From: JBGVMW01 sp045125095
GTDB lineage: Bacteria; Bacillota; Clostridia; Lachnospirales; Lachnospiraceae
Assembly (NCBI GenBank): GCA_045125095.1
Contig: JBGVMW010000309.1
Span: 12,981 to 76,980 of the forward strand
DNA length: 64,000 nucleotides
Direction of reading: 5' to 3'
Shown: in pieces, positions 1 to 8,504 of the stretch
Position numbering within the stretch: the stretch's first letter is position 1
Layout: the number at the start of each line of letters is the position of its first letter
Notes under the pieces: model-generated
Databases searched by the model: none
What the model saw: the letters and a program-made list of their open reading frames with translations, nothing else
What the model was told of the DNA's origin: nothing
Position numbers and translations under genes: made by a program

Positions 1-1
1 C

Positions 2-1573
2 GAGACAATTTTTCTTAAAGGGGAGCTGAATCAAAGAGAGAGAGCAATACTAATCACAGTCATTTTATATGCGATGGATAGGGTTGCAAATACTTGTGGC
101 CATTATGACGCATATAGAAAGGGTGTTGAATTTGAGCGTTTCATTGAGTTTATTCCGCTAGATTTAAGTAAAAAATCAAAGAAGAAGAATGTCTTTTATA
201 ATGGTGATTCAAATGAACTTATTATGGAAGATAGCTTTCCAGAAGTAGACTGTGTATATTGCGATCCACCGTATAATAGCAGAAATTACTGTGATTTATA
301 TCATGTTCTTGAAAATATCGCAAAATGGGAAAAACCGGAAGTTGTAGGTGTTGCCAAGAAGATGGATAGGAGCGCGTTAAAGAGTAAGTACTGTGGTAAA
401 GAGGCAGCAGCAGCATTTGAAGATCTTGTAAATAAGTTAAAATGCAAATATATTATTTTGTCATATAACAATACCGGAGATAGCGCTGATGGAAGAAGTA
501 ATGCCAGAATATCTGATGAAGAAATTATAAGGATATTGTCGAATAAAGGAAGGGTTGCGGTATATTCAAAGAAGTATAAAGCCTTTACTACGGGGAAATC
601 TGATAACGATACAAATGAAGAAAGATTATTTGTATGTGTGGTCGACAATGGTAAAAAGCAATCAAAGGTCGATGTTATAAAATCGCCGCTTAATTATACT
701 GGAGGGAAAACAAAACTACTACCTCAAATATTGCCACTTTTTCCAAACCGAATAAAGACATTTTATGACTTGTTTTGCGGAGGGGCTAATGTTGGTATCA
801 ATGTGGCTGCTGAGAAAGTGGTTTATAATGACGCCAACGATGATTTGGTTGGGTTATTTAAAACCCTTTCAAAATATACTGCAGAAGAACTGGTTGCCTC
901 GATTGACAGCATAATTACACAATATGGCCTGTCGAAATCAGATATAAATGGATATGAGGTATACGGTTGCAACAGTGCTTCTGGATTAGGAGAGTTTAAT
1001 AGAGATCGTTTCTTAAAACTTCGAGAGGATTTTAATTCTTTGAAAGAAAAGAACGATGATTATTATTTGAAATTATATGTTTTGATTGTTTTCGCTTTCA
1101 ATAATCAAATTAGGTTTAATAAAAAACACCAGTTTAATCTTCCGGTAGGAAAGAGAGATTTTAACAAAAATATAAAAGGAAATTTTATTGAATTTGTGGA
1201 AGCTCTTGGAAGACAAAATAAAGAGTTTTTGAGCCTGGATTTTAGAAATATAAATGTAGATGATATTGGGAACGATGATTTTGTATATTGCGATCCACCA
1301 TACTTGATTACAACAGCTAGCTACAATGAGCAGGATGGTTGGACAGACCAGGATGAGAAGGCCCTGCTTCAGTTATTGGATATATTGGATGCGAAGGGAG
1401 TGAAGTTTGCATTGTCAAATGTAACAGTTCATAAAGGTCGTCGAAATGAACTGTTGATTGAATGGGCTAAGAAATACAAAACTCATAACCTCACATTTAA
1501 TTACAATAATTCCAATTATCATGGAAAAAATAAGGATCAAGAGACTCAAGAGGTACTGATTACAAATTACTAA
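2..1573 (+). CDS. Fused two-domain D12-class adenine DNA methyltransferase, 5' end outside window
   Basis: The reading frame is open to the window edge without a stop, so the gene starts upstream and the ATG at 74 is internal. Two D12-type N6-adenine methyltransferase halves are visible. The first has a DPPY motif encoded near 263. The second begins around 690 with a YTGGKTKLLP segment, has an FCGGAN SAM-binding motif near 774 and a second DPPY near 1292. Fused pairs of this kind (M.FokI-like) methylate the two strands of an asymmetric site and belong to type IIS restriction-modification systems. The gene lies 18 bp before an AlwI-type endonuclease, which fits. Target sequence cannot be read from the sequence. 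Confidence 0.88.
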   Translation, partial: ETIFLKGELNQRERAILITVILYAMDRVANTCGHYDAYRKGVEFERFIEFIPLDLSKKSKKKNVFYNGDSNELIMEDSFPEVDCVYCDPPYNSRNYCDLYHVLENIAKWEKPEVVGVAKKMDRSALKSKYCGKEAAAAFEDLVNKLKCKYIILSYNNTGDSADGRSNARISDEEIIRILSNKGRVAVYSKKYKAFTTGKSDNDTNEERLFVCVVDNGKKQSKVDVIKSPLNYTGGKTKLLPQILPLFPNRIKTFYDLFCGGANVGINVAAEKVVYNDANDDLVGLFKTLSKYTAEELVASIDSIITQYGLSKSDINGYEVYGCNSASGLGEFNRDRFLKLREDFNSLKEKNDDYYLKLYVLIVFAFNNQIRFNKKHQFNLPVGKRDFNKNIKGNFIEFVEALGRQNKEFLSLDFRNINVDDIGNDDFVYCDPPYLITTASYNEQDGWTDQDEKALLQLLDILDAKGVKFALSNVTVHKGRRNELLIEWAKKYKTHNLTFNYNNSNYHGKNKDQETQEVLITNY

Positions 1574-1591
1574 AAAGAGGAGGTACTTACT

Positions 1592-3580
1592 ATGCCAGAA
1601 CATTTTACATATAAATCATATTCATGGAGCCTTGGAACAACCAGTTTTCGAATGGCTGATTTTCATAGAAAAGTTGAAGAACAATTAATACTGTTAAACG
1701 AATTTTGGAGTGTGCCAGAAAATAAGTCTAAGACTTGGCGTTCTAACTCTAAAACTCAGGCACTGTACTATGATTTTCTTTTTGAAAAAGGATTTATTAC
1801 AGGTGAAATTCAGGATAAGCCAGATAAAAAATCCAAGACTGCGAGACAGAAAACATCCGGATTAGTAGATATTGGATTAATTAACGATGACAGAAGAATG
1901 ACGGCTGTAGGAAAAAGATTACTCGACATGAGTTTGTCAGGTGATTTTAGTTGTGATAATGAGTTTCAAATACCGAGAGATAGTTTTCTTTATTTGAAGC
2001 AGATTATGAAAACAACAAATGAAACGGAAGATTGGAGAGTACGCCCTTTTTTAGTTACAGGAAAAGTTTTGATGGCGTGTGATGGATATCTTTCAGATGA
2101 GGAGTTTACATACTTGTTGCCTCTTTGCGTTAGCGAGGAAATTACAGAGGTAATAATTGATGATATAAAGCAATATAGAAAAGGCCAGAAATCATTAGAT
2201 CAGATAATTATAGAAGCTGTTTTGTGCAGATATAATTATCCATCAGCGCTGCGCTATTTTATTAAGTCTAATAAAACACCGGAAAACATTATGACTATCG
2301 GTATGAATCGAGACGGTATAAGACATGATGAGTGTTATGTGGAACTCTATCACCAGTTAAAGAGGGTGTATCTTGATAAAGAAAGAGGTTCAGTCCCTTC
2401 ACTTATGAAAGCTGCAAAGGCGGTAAAAAATAAACCGGGAACCTTATGGAGGGGATTACTGTTTTCAAATGTAAGAAAATTCGATACATTTTCAGATTTA
2501 GCTCATAATAATTTTGATGGTGTTCAGTCTGAGGAGCAGTTTGATAGGTGCTTTTTCTCGTACCTTCATTTAATTAAAATTAAAGCTACATTAGGAGATT
2601 ACAAAGATCTAAATAGACGATACCTTCAAATTACAGACGCGGTTGTGTTCGATGATGGAAAAGTTGAATTCACTCCTTTGTTTGCTAATTTCTTTAAGAC
2701 TGACGCAGGAAAGGTGTTTGATGATGCTTTCTTAGGCTGTCATCTTTTGACAGAGGACTGTGAAATTGAAAAGATTAATAAATATTTAGTATTTAATGAT
2801 AAAAAGGTTGTTGAAGTATTTAATGCAGAAAATAATCTGTCTGTCGATTCAATTAAAGGAGTATATGACTTTATTGAGAATGACCGTTATAACAGATTTA
2901 GACACCTTATTGATACTAAATTTCCTAATAGCGTTATTGTTTCAATGCTGGACAAATTCGAGACAAGAGATCAGGATTCAGAACTTATTAGCATAGCCGG
3001 TGGAGAGGCCGATGTTCCTACAATTTTTGAATATATTGTCGCAGTAGCGTGGTATAGAATTAGTGGATATAGCGGAAAGATTTTAGATTATATGAACCTT
3101 TCATTGGATATGAATCTTCTTCCTAGAACGCATGCCGGTGGCGGAGAGTCAGATATCGTGTATAAGTATTCAGAGACACCTTATTATCCTGCACATTCTT
3201 TATTGATAGAATGTACTTTGATGGAAGGAACAACTCAGCGTCATGGAGAAATGGAGCCGGTATCAAGACATTTAGCAAACTATATGATTGATGAGGATGA
3301 AAATGCATATTGCACTTTTGTTTCTAATAATTTACATGCGTCTGTTGTATCTGATTTTAGAATGAGAAAGGCTAATCCATATTATAGAAATGACAATGAA
3401 CATGTTGATGGAATGAAGATTATTCCACTTCATACTCGTGAATTGAGAACTATCATTGAAAAGAAAATGTCTTATGCTCAGTTGTTCAAAATTTTTGAAT
3501 CTGCGTATGTTTCTACAGATGTTCAGGCTCCACCTGAATGGTATAACACATGTGTTAAAGCAGAAATTGATGTTGTATAA
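1592..3580 (+). CDS. AlwI/N.BstNBI-family type IIS restriction endonuclease
   Basis: 662 aa, preceded by a GAGGAGGT ribosome site. The N-terminal half (QALYYDFL, then TSGLVDIGLI and AVGKRLLDMS) resembles the DNA-recognition part of the AlwI, N.BstNBI and PleI group. The C-terminal third carries a PD-(D/E)XK-type core: GGGESDIVYKY (near 3137-3169), then LLIECTLMEGTTQ (near 3205), then EPVSRHLANY. The family has ExT in place of ExK, as here. Members cut outside an asymmetric site, often one strand per subunit. It is paired with the double methyltransferase just upstream, so the two form one restriction-modification system. Specificity is not known. Confidence 0.85.
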   Translation: MPEHFTYKSYSWSLGTTSFRMADFHRKVEEQLILLNEFWSVPENKSKTWRSNSKTQALYYDFLFEKGFITGEIQDKPDKKSKTARQKTSGLVDIGLINDDRRMTAVGKRLLDMSLSGDFSCDNEFQIPRDSFLYLKQIMKTTNETEDWRVRPFLVTGKVLMACDGYLSDEEFTYLLPLCVSEEITEVIIDDIKQYRKGQKSLDQIIIEAVLCRYNYPSALRYFIKSNKTPENIMTIGMNRDGIRHDECYVELYHQLKRVYLDKERGSVPSLMKAAKAVKNKPGTLWRGLLFSNVRKFDTFSDLAHNNFDGVQSEEQFDRCFFSYLHLIKIKATLGDYKDLNRRYLQITDAVVFDDGKVEFTPLFANFFKTDAGKVFDDAFLGCHLLTEDCEIEKINKYLVFNDKKVVEVFNAENNLSVDSIKGVYDFIENDRYNRFRHLIDTKFPNSVIVSMLDKFETRDQDSELISIAGGEADVPTIFEYIVAVAWYRISGYSGKILDYMNLSLDMNLLPRTHAGGGESDIVYKYSETPYYPAHSLLIECTLMEGTTQRHGEMEPVSRHLANYMIDEDENAYCTFVSNNLHASVVSDFRMRKANPYYRNDNEHVDGMKIIPLHTRELRTIIEKKMSYAQLFKIFESAYVSTDVQAPPEWYNTCVKAEIDVV

Positions 3581-3597
3581 GAAAGTGGGGATATGAA

Positions 3598-4224
3598 GTG
3601 GAAGAGAGTAAAGCATTAGGGCATGACGATGAATCCGGATTCTTGTTTGCAAAAGAAATGTTATCCGGTGATGTAACTGCTGCGGTAAACTTTGATAGAT
3701 TTATGCGTCATCCAGAGGATGGGTTTATTATAATGGAATATTTGCTCTGCGAGGAAGAGCAGATGGAAAAACATAATACTACTCCATATACAAGCCATCC
3801 TAATAAATATTGGAATTTGAATAAAAGAAAATTTTTGTCACTATGGCGAGCTGCACTTGACTTAAAGGGATCTCTTTACTTGGTTAATTATGCTAAAAAA
3901 GGAACTAAGTGTGATGATCAAATACTCTTGATTAAAGTTAAAGGCATGAATGAGAATGGTATTTATGATCAGGAGACAACACAGTTTACAAGAGATACCT
4001 TCAAGGAGTGGTTCAGACAGTTAAATAGAGCTTGTCTAGGCCCGGAAGAGACAATTTTAGCTCGAACACCAATTTATATAAGAAGTGGCTTTTATCATTC
4101 GTGTAATACTTGTAGTTTTATGCGAGGAAAAAGAGATTATTCGATTTGTGACATTGCAGATACTTGGTATTACAAGAGATATCGATACTGTAAGGAGTGC
4201 TATCCAGGAGGTAACACAATATAA
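3598..4224 (+). CDS. Unknown protein with C-terminal Cys pairs, in defence operon
   Basis: 208 aa from a GTG start with a GGGG ribosome site; an ATG at 3593 is in another frame. I do not recognise the family. The C-terminus has two CxxC pairs (CNTC and CKEC) about 40 residues apart, with one further Cys between, which looks like a small zinc-binding ribbon. The middle (NKRKFLSLWRAALDLKG, then ILLIKVKGMNENGI) looks like an alpha/beta fold. It sits 17 bp after the endonuclease and 16 bp before the DUF262 protein, all co-directional, so it is probably an accessory component of one of these defence systems. That role is inferred from position only. Confidence 0.6.
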   Translation: MEESKALGHDDESGFLFAKEMLSGDVTAAVNFDRFMRHPEDGFIIMEYLLCEEEQMEKHNTTPYTSHPNKYWNLNKRKFLSLWRAALDLKGSLYLVNYAKKGTKCDDQILLIKVKGMNENGIYDQETTQFTRDTFKEWFRQLNRACLGPEETILARTPIYIRSGFYHSCNTCSFMRGKRDYSICDIADTWYYKRYRYCKECYPGGNTI

Positions 4225-4240
4225 AAGGTAGGTGAAATTA

Positions 4241-6274
4241 ATGGAAGCAAGTCCAATGAGCTTATTTGAAAAGTTCATAAAAGAAGCATATGGTTCCCAG
4301 TATGTAATTCCGGTATATCAGCGTAATTACACATGGAGAAAAAATAAGCAGGTTAAGCAGCTTCTTGTAGATATTGAGAGAATCCTTAAAGGTGAAACAA
4401 AGAAGCACTTTATAGGAACTGTTGTATATAACATCGTAAAAACGGATTTTATGGTAAGAGAAAGAGAAGTTGTTGATGGACAGCAAAGACTTATTACCAT
4501 GTTCTTAATTGCTTATGCATTAAGAAATATTGCAAAGGCCCAGGGAGCTGATGATATTGCGTCTGCAATCACAATGAATTACCTTGAAAATGGTGGTTCT
4601 GACGCAAAGTATAAATTCAGGTTACAACCTTCTGTATCAGATGATGATGCATATTCGTACATTGCAAAAGATATCATAGAAGATTACGATGGCAGTTCTT
4701 TGGTAATGGACAATTACAATTATTTGTATTCAAACCTGGAGAGCCTATCAAATAAGTATTCTTTGATGGCTGTGATTAACGCCATAAGAGAAATATATAT
4801 CGTAAGAATTGAACTTGATACTGAAGATGATGCACAGCAAATATTCGAGAGTATTAACTCAACAGGTGAAAAGTTAACTGCGGCTGATTTGATCCGAAAC
4901 TATGTTATGATGAGAAGGACCAATGATGAGCAGGAAACTATATATACAAAGTACTGGTTGAAGCTGGAGAAGATATTCCCAGAGTCAAAGAAGCTAGCTG
5001 AGTTCTTCAGATTCTATTTAGCAAGTAAAACATATTCGTTAACAACGGAAAAAGAATTATATAATTTTTTCAAAGACTACTGGATTGAAAATTCTGGAGA
5101 AGCAGAATACTTAAAAATTCTTGAAGACATGCTTCACTATGCTAAGCATTTTGAAAGATTGTATTTAAGTGACAGTACTGATTCGCTGGGAGAACAATTG
5201 CATGATTTCAGAAAGCTGCAAAGTTTTATGCCGGCTCCATTTTCTATGCGTGTTCTTGAGCATTTAAGAGTAAATGAAATAACAGCAAAGCAGGCACAAG
5301 ATGTATTTAAGGCACTTAATACTTATTTGATTAGACGATATATAAATGGGCAAGATACAAGTGCTATTTCCAGATTCTTTCCAGGCTACTTGAAGAATGT
5401 TGAAAATCAGGTAGAAACAGAAGGTAGTTATGCGAAGTATGCAGATATTTGTATTTATTATCTGGTTAATGAGACAAGAGCGAAATCAACATTTATGCCA
5501 GATGATGTACAAATAAGGACTTTCTTGGAAACTGCAAATGCGTATTCACTTTCATATATCCGCTGGATTTTAGATAAGATAGAAGGGCACAATAATCCTG
5601 CACCAGTTGATTTGTCAAAGCTAAATATTGAGCATGTTATGCCACAAACGCAAAATGAATATTGGGCAGAGGTTTCAGGACTGGAACCAGATGACTATGT
5701 GAAAGCAGTAAATCGAATTGGTAATCTGACTCTTGCGGCTTCATCTGATAATAGTAAGATGGGTAATAAAGATTTTGCGTCAAAGAAATCTGTTCTTACC
5801 AGTACCGGGCATTTGAAATTGAATGAGACAATTCTTTCAAAAGACAAATGGACTGTAGCTGATATTGATGCAAGAACTCAGGTGTTGGTAGATAAAATCA
5901 TTGAGATCTTCCCATACGTTAAGAGTACATATGTGTTGGTAGGCCAGGATGTGGCACGAAACATTTTCTTAAATGCTAGAGAAATTACGGCAACAGGTTA
6001 TTTGCAAGAAGATGACTCTGTTATTGTATATGCTGACAGCCAGGTCAGATATGATATAGAGCCAAGTTCAGATACACTGAAAGAAATGAGAGATGATTTC
6101 CTGGAAAAGGAAATTATAATACAGAAAGATGGAAAGTATGTATTTTCTCAGAATTACACATTTGGAGCACCTAGTACCGCAGTTGATTTTATTATAGGCG
6201 GTTCAAATAATGGTTGGGACTATTGGAAGGATAGCAATGGTGTTGCAATAAATGATTCATTAAGAAACAAATAA
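4241..6274 (+). CDS. DUF262/DUF1524/DUF4357 protein (GmrSD-like)
   Basis: 677 aa. ATG at 4241 is chosen over the upstream in-frame GTG at 4232 because AAAGGTAGGTG lies at the right distance. The N-terminal DUF262 domain shows IPVYQRNYTW and VVDGQQRLITM, the ParB-like nucleotide-handling motif of GmrS. A DUF1524-type HNH region follows (LNIEHVMPQ, then NRIGNLTLA near 5716-5742), as in GmrD. The last ~110 residues (GYLQEDDSVIVYADSQ) look like a DUF4357 domain. GmrSD is a type IV system cutting modified DNA. Here it shares an operon with a type IIS system, so it may complement it against phages that escape by base modification (inference). Confidence 0.85.
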   Translation: MEASPMSLFEKFIKEAYGSQYVIPVYQRNYTWRKNKQVKQLLVDIERILKGETKKHFIGTVVYNIVKTDFMVREREVVDGQQRLITMFLIAYALRNIAKAQGADDIASAITMNYLENGGSDAKYKFRLQPSVSDDDAYSYIAKDIIEDYDGSSLVMDNYNYLYSNLESLSNKYSLMAVINAIREIYIVRIELDTEDDAQQIFESINSTGEKLTAADLIRNYVMMRRTNDEQETIYTKYWLKLEKIFPESKKLAEFFRFYLASKTYSLTTEKELYNFFKDYWIENSGEAEYLKILEDMLHYAKHFERLYLSDSTDSLGEQLHDFRKLQSFMPAPFSMRVLEHLRVNEITAKQAQDVFKALNTYLIRRYINGQDTSAISRFFPGYLKNVENQVETEGSYAKYADICIYYLVNETRAKSTFMPDDVQIRTFLETANAYSLSYIRWILDKIEGHNNPAPVDLSKLNIEHVMPQTQNEYWAEVSGLEPDDYVKAVNRIGNLTLAASSDNSKMGNKDFASKKSVLTSTGHLKLNETILSKDKWTVADIDARTQVLVDKIIEIFPYVKSTYVLVGQDVARNIFLNAREITATGYLQEDDSVIVYADSQVRYDIEPSSDTLKEMRDDFLEKEIIIQKDGKYVFSQNYTFGAPSTAVDFIIGGSNNGWDYWKDSNGVAINDSLRNK

Positions 6275-6281
6275 TCCCAGA

Positions 6282-6310
6282 TTGACAACAGAACAAATGT
6301 TCGATATAAT
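6282..6310 (+). promoter_or_regulatory. Consensus sigma-A promoter with embedded LexA box
   Basis: TTGACA at 6282-6287 and TATAAT at 6305-6310 are separated by 17 bp, a perfect consensus promoter. Inside the spacer lies AGAACAAATGTTCG; its core GAAC-N4-GTTC at 6291-6302 fits the Gram-positive SOS box CGAACRNRYGTTCG at all but one position. Transcription would start near 6317 and be repressed by LexA. An imperfect dyad (AACTCTAGG at 6311-6319 and CCTGGAGTT at 6327-6335) directly follows and could be a second operator or a 5' hairpin. Confidence 0.85.
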
Positions 6311-6392
6311 AACTCTAGGTTCGCTACCTGGAGTTATTTTGTTAAACAGAGCCAGTCAATATGTATCCCGATATTGGAGGTGGAATAAACTA

Positions 6393-6653
6393 TTGGAACT
6401 CGAAGAGTATATTAAGGATGGCTTTGATGATTCGTTAAGAGATTATATTCAGTCGGAAGAATATGTCTCAGCAAAGCAGCAGGAGAGAAAGGCGCTGGAT
6501 TATTTAGAAAGTTTACTTACCAAGGACCAGCAGCAAGCATTTCATTCATTCCTGGATGCAGCCACAAATTGTAATAGTATGCTTTTATCAGAAAGCTATA
6601 TGCATGGAGTGGTAGAAGGTATAGCACTTAGAAATAAAGTAGTATCAGAATAG
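6393..6653 (+). CDS. Small helical protein, DUF6809-like
   Basis: 86 aa from a TTG start at 6393 preceded by GGAGGTGG at 6376-6383. A longer frame opens at a TTG at 6282, but that codon is the -35 hexamer of the promoter, so it cannot be the translation start of this transcript. The pattern (short acidic helix, SEEYVSAKQ, then LTKDQQQAFHSFLDA, then ESYMHGVVEGIAL) resembles small DUF6809-type proteins common on Clostridia mobile elements; function unknown. The LexA-box promoter implies SOS induction. Confidence 0.6.
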   Translation: MELEEYIKDGFDDSLRDYIQSEEYVSAKQQERKALDYLESLLTKDQQQAFHSFLDAATNCNSMLLSESYMHGVVEGIALRNKVVSE

Positions 6654-6665
6654 GTAGTAAAGAGG

Positions 6666-6700
6666 CCGGCTTTGATTCCCTTTTGAGCTGGTTTTTCTTT
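6666..6700 (+). terminator. Weak intrinsic terminator or attenuator
   Basis: CCGGCT (6666-6671) can pair with AGCTGG (6686-6691) with one wobble and is followed by TTTTTCTTT. It lies between the SOS-controlled gene and the next gene, so it would only attenuate transcription. Confidence 0.5.
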
Positions 6701-6717
6701 GCAGATTTGGAGGCATT

Positions 6718-6966
6718 ATGGCAGCAGGATTCAAACCGGGCGATAAAGCCTATATTGTGGAAAATAACAGAATAGTACGCCAGTGTACTGTAGTGAGAAT
6801 AAGCGCTGGCATGCATCTGATTCGTTTTGAAAATGGTGGTGGAATTCAGGTGAAGGCACATAGATTATTTGCAACACAAGAAGAAGCTGAGAATAGCGTT
6901 CCAACTATTAAGAAGGCAGCAACTAAGCTGACTGGATACAGATCACCATATGATTACATGCATTAG
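6718..6966 (+). CDS. Small SH3/KOW-like hypothetical protein
   Basis: 82 aa with GGAG upstream. The sequence MAAGFKPGDKAYIVENNRIVRQ then VVRISAGMHLIRFENGGGIQVKAHRLF has the alternating hydrophobic pattern of a small beta barrel (SH3/KOW-like), followed by a short basic tail. Such proteins occur on conjugative elements and prophages of Clostridia; no function is known to me. Probably co-transcribed from the LexA-box promoter. Confidence 0.6.
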   Translation: MAAGFKPGDKAYIVENNRIVRQCTVVRISAGMHLIRFENGGGIQVKAHRLFATQEEAENSVPTIKKAATKLTGYRSPYDYMH

Positions 6967-6972
6967 AAAACG

Positions 6973-7012
6973 ATAGCCTGACAAGTATTTATTTACCGGC
7001 CAGGCTATTTTT
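6973..7012. terminator. Bidirectional intrinsic terminator, left edge of prophage
   Basis: ATAGCCTG (6973-6980) pairs perfectly with CAGGCTAT (7001-7008); a T-run follows on the plus strand and A-rich DNA precedes, so it can end both the rightward gene (to 6966) and the leftward gene (to 7015). Confidence 0.75.
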
Positions 7013-7014
7013 GT

Positions 7015-7632
7015 TTACTTGAAGTCCAGCGGATATGATTCTTTGAGGACTTCCTTAATAATTCTATTGTGTTCATCTGTTTCCTTCTGAAGCGCTTTTT
7101 TGTATTCCTGCATTTTCTCGTAAGTCCATTCATAAAAAGAGTAGTTGTCTACGCATTCCTGAAGAATGGTGATAATAGCAGGAAGGCTCTTTTTCTTGTA
7201 AGAACGATAGTATCTTCCGACGATTTCTTTGCTGGAATCAAGTGTTAAGCGTGTGCTATATTTGTTTTCCTTCATATCGGCAATAACTGCTTTTAAGGTA
7301 TCAAGTGGATAATCTGAAACGCAGCAGTCATTAAAGCGATAGCTGAAGGATCTGCTTATCTTGCTTTTAAGGTGGAGAGTCTTTCCAATTGGTACCAGGA
7401 AGTAGTCCGTTACAATACCATCCCCCTCCCAGCGTGGGCAATTGTAGCGGCGTGTTGTTGATTCAATATGATATTTTTCTTTGCAGGCAGGACACTGTAT
7501 TTCTTCATCAGTGTAGCCTTCACGAGTCTGGTTCCAGTCGTTCATATCATAATAATATGTACGAACCACAATGCCTTTACCGCAGGCGCAGGTGGCTTTC
7601 TGGAGTTCTTCGCGCATTCTGTCGTAGCTCAT
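7015..7632 (-). CDS. Zinc-ribbon hypothetical phage protein
   Basis: 205 aa. Start at 7632 because GGAGGTTTT lies just upstream; the in-frame ATG at 7647 overlaps that ribosome site. Two CxC/CxxC pairs (TCACGKG and QCPACKEKY) form a likely N-terminal zinc ribbon; the rest is charged and helical with a Lys-rich C-terminus. I do not recognise a family. It is the last gene of the leftward lysogeny-side cluster and ends at the bidirectional terminator. Confidence 0.6.
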   Translation of the reverse strand: MSYDRMREELQKATCACGKGIVVRTYYYDMNDWNQTREGYTDEEIQCPACKEKYHIESTTRRYNCPRWEGDGIVTDYFLVPIGKTLHLKSKISRSFSYRFNDCCVSDYPLDTLKAVIADMKENKYSTRLTLDSSKEIVGRYYRSYKKKSLPAIITILQECVDNYSFYEWTYEKMQEYKKALQKETDEHNRIIKEVLKESYPLDFK

Positions 7633-7657
7633 AAATAAAACCTCCATAGAAATTTAC

Positions 7658-7690
7658 AGCCCAGCCTAATAAAATAGTTTAGACTGGGCT
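7658..7690. other. Strong intergenic hairpin
   Basis: A 12-bp near-perfect stem (AGCCCAGCCTAA and its complement with one wobble) with a 9-nt loop lies between two minus-strand genes. No T-run follows on the minus strand, so it is more likely an mRNA processing or attenuation structure than a terminator. Confidence 0.6.
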
Positions 7691-7696
7691 TGACGG

Positions 7697-7966
7697 TCAA
7701 CATGTAATCTCGCAGTCATAGTCTCTCTGCGAAGATTTCTTTGCCTGTTCAAAGGCGTAGCGTGCGAAACGCATATCGGAATTGTAGAGTTCTGAAATAA
7801 GCTGGTCTAAGCGACTGCGGTCTTTCTTATCCAGATTTTTTCTGAGCTCCATATAGTGTTTATTAAAGTCCTGGGCCTCCTGGTCATACATATCGGAATC
7901 CATGTAGGAGTCAATAGCAGCTTCGAAGGTTGCAGGCTTAGTTCGGTCATCGTTGTTGGAATGCAT
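7697..7966 (-). CDS. Small acidic hypothetical protein
   Basis: 89 aa, start supported by AGGAGGATATTATC before the ATG at 7966. The sequence is helical and highly charged (DNDDR..., DLDKKDRSRLDQLISELYNSDM-like repeats of acidic and basic residues) with two Cys at the C-terminus (CEITC). No family recognised. It lies in the leftward operon between the zinc-ribbon gene and a membrane protein gene. Confidence 0.55.
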   Translation of the reverse strand: MHSNNDDRTKPATFEAAIDSYMDSDMYDQEAQDFNKHYMELRKNLDKKDRSRLDQLISELYNSDMRFARYAFEQAKKSSQRDYDCEITC

Positions 7967-8016
7967 GATAATATCCTCCTGTAATTATGAAATTAATGTC
8001 TGTCGTGAGTTACAAA

Positions 8017-8400
8017 TTAATTTGCATAAATTGGCAGTGGATCACTCGATTCTCTGTCATGGCTTCTACGGAGATATACAGCTAAAAGAATAACTGCAAT
8101 ACCCATAAAGGTAACGGTGACCTGGTTTACGTATGAAAGCAACAGTGCTGCCATAACGAGAGCGTGCATGCGGCAGCGGTCCTGTTCCTCCTTTTTCTTT
8201 TTATCTTTGCTAAAGAACTGACGAATAATCTCACCAATACGCGCAATGGTATTCTGGAGAGTATTAATCAGGTCTGCCATGTGATTTTCAACAAAATCGT
8301 CTACAAGGCTACCAACGCCACAGAAAAGGTTGATGATAGCATTTGTAATTTTACTTAAATCAAACTCATGTGAGTTTCCATCTCTAGTTATTACTTCCAT
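8017..8400 (-). CDS. Small membrane protein in lysogeny cluster
   Basis: 127 aa with start at 8400 (GGGAGGTG nine bases upstream); the longer frame from 8481 overlaps the preceding terminator. Residues about 1-70 are amphipathic, then a basic stretch SKDKKKKEEQ, then two adjacent hydrophobic segments (ALVMAALLLSYVNQVTVTFMGIAVILLAVYL, described here in pieces) near the C-terminus. Likely an inner-membrane protein; superinfection exclusion is possible from its place beside the repressor, but that is inference. Confidence 0.55.
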   Translation of the reverse strand: MEVITRDGNSHEFDLSKITNAIINLFCGVGSLVDDFVENHMADLINTLQNTIARIGEIIRQFFSKDKKKKEEQDRCRMHALVMAALLLSYVNQVTVTFMGIAVILLAVYLRRSHDRESSDPLPIYAN

Positions 8401-8444
8401 TCGTAAATTCACCTCCCATCCGGAATGCAATGTCGTAGGGGACA

Positions 8445-8488
8445 AAAATACAATACCTTGACAGGAATTTCTATATGACAAGGTATTG
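8445..8488 (-). terminator. Intrinsic terminator after ImmA-like gene
   Basis: On the minus strand CAATACCTTG pairs perfectly with CAAGGTATTG (plus positions 8451-8460 and 8479-8488) and is followed by TATTTTTG. It closes the repressor-protease transcript. Confidence 0.85.
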
Positions 8489-8504
8489 TGATTTTCGTTA
8501 AGTA

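Noticed and set aside
6282..6392. N-terminal extension of the 6393 gene from a TTG at 6282
   Set aside because: This stretch is the promoter, LexA box and 5' leader; the start codon would be the -35 hexamer itself.
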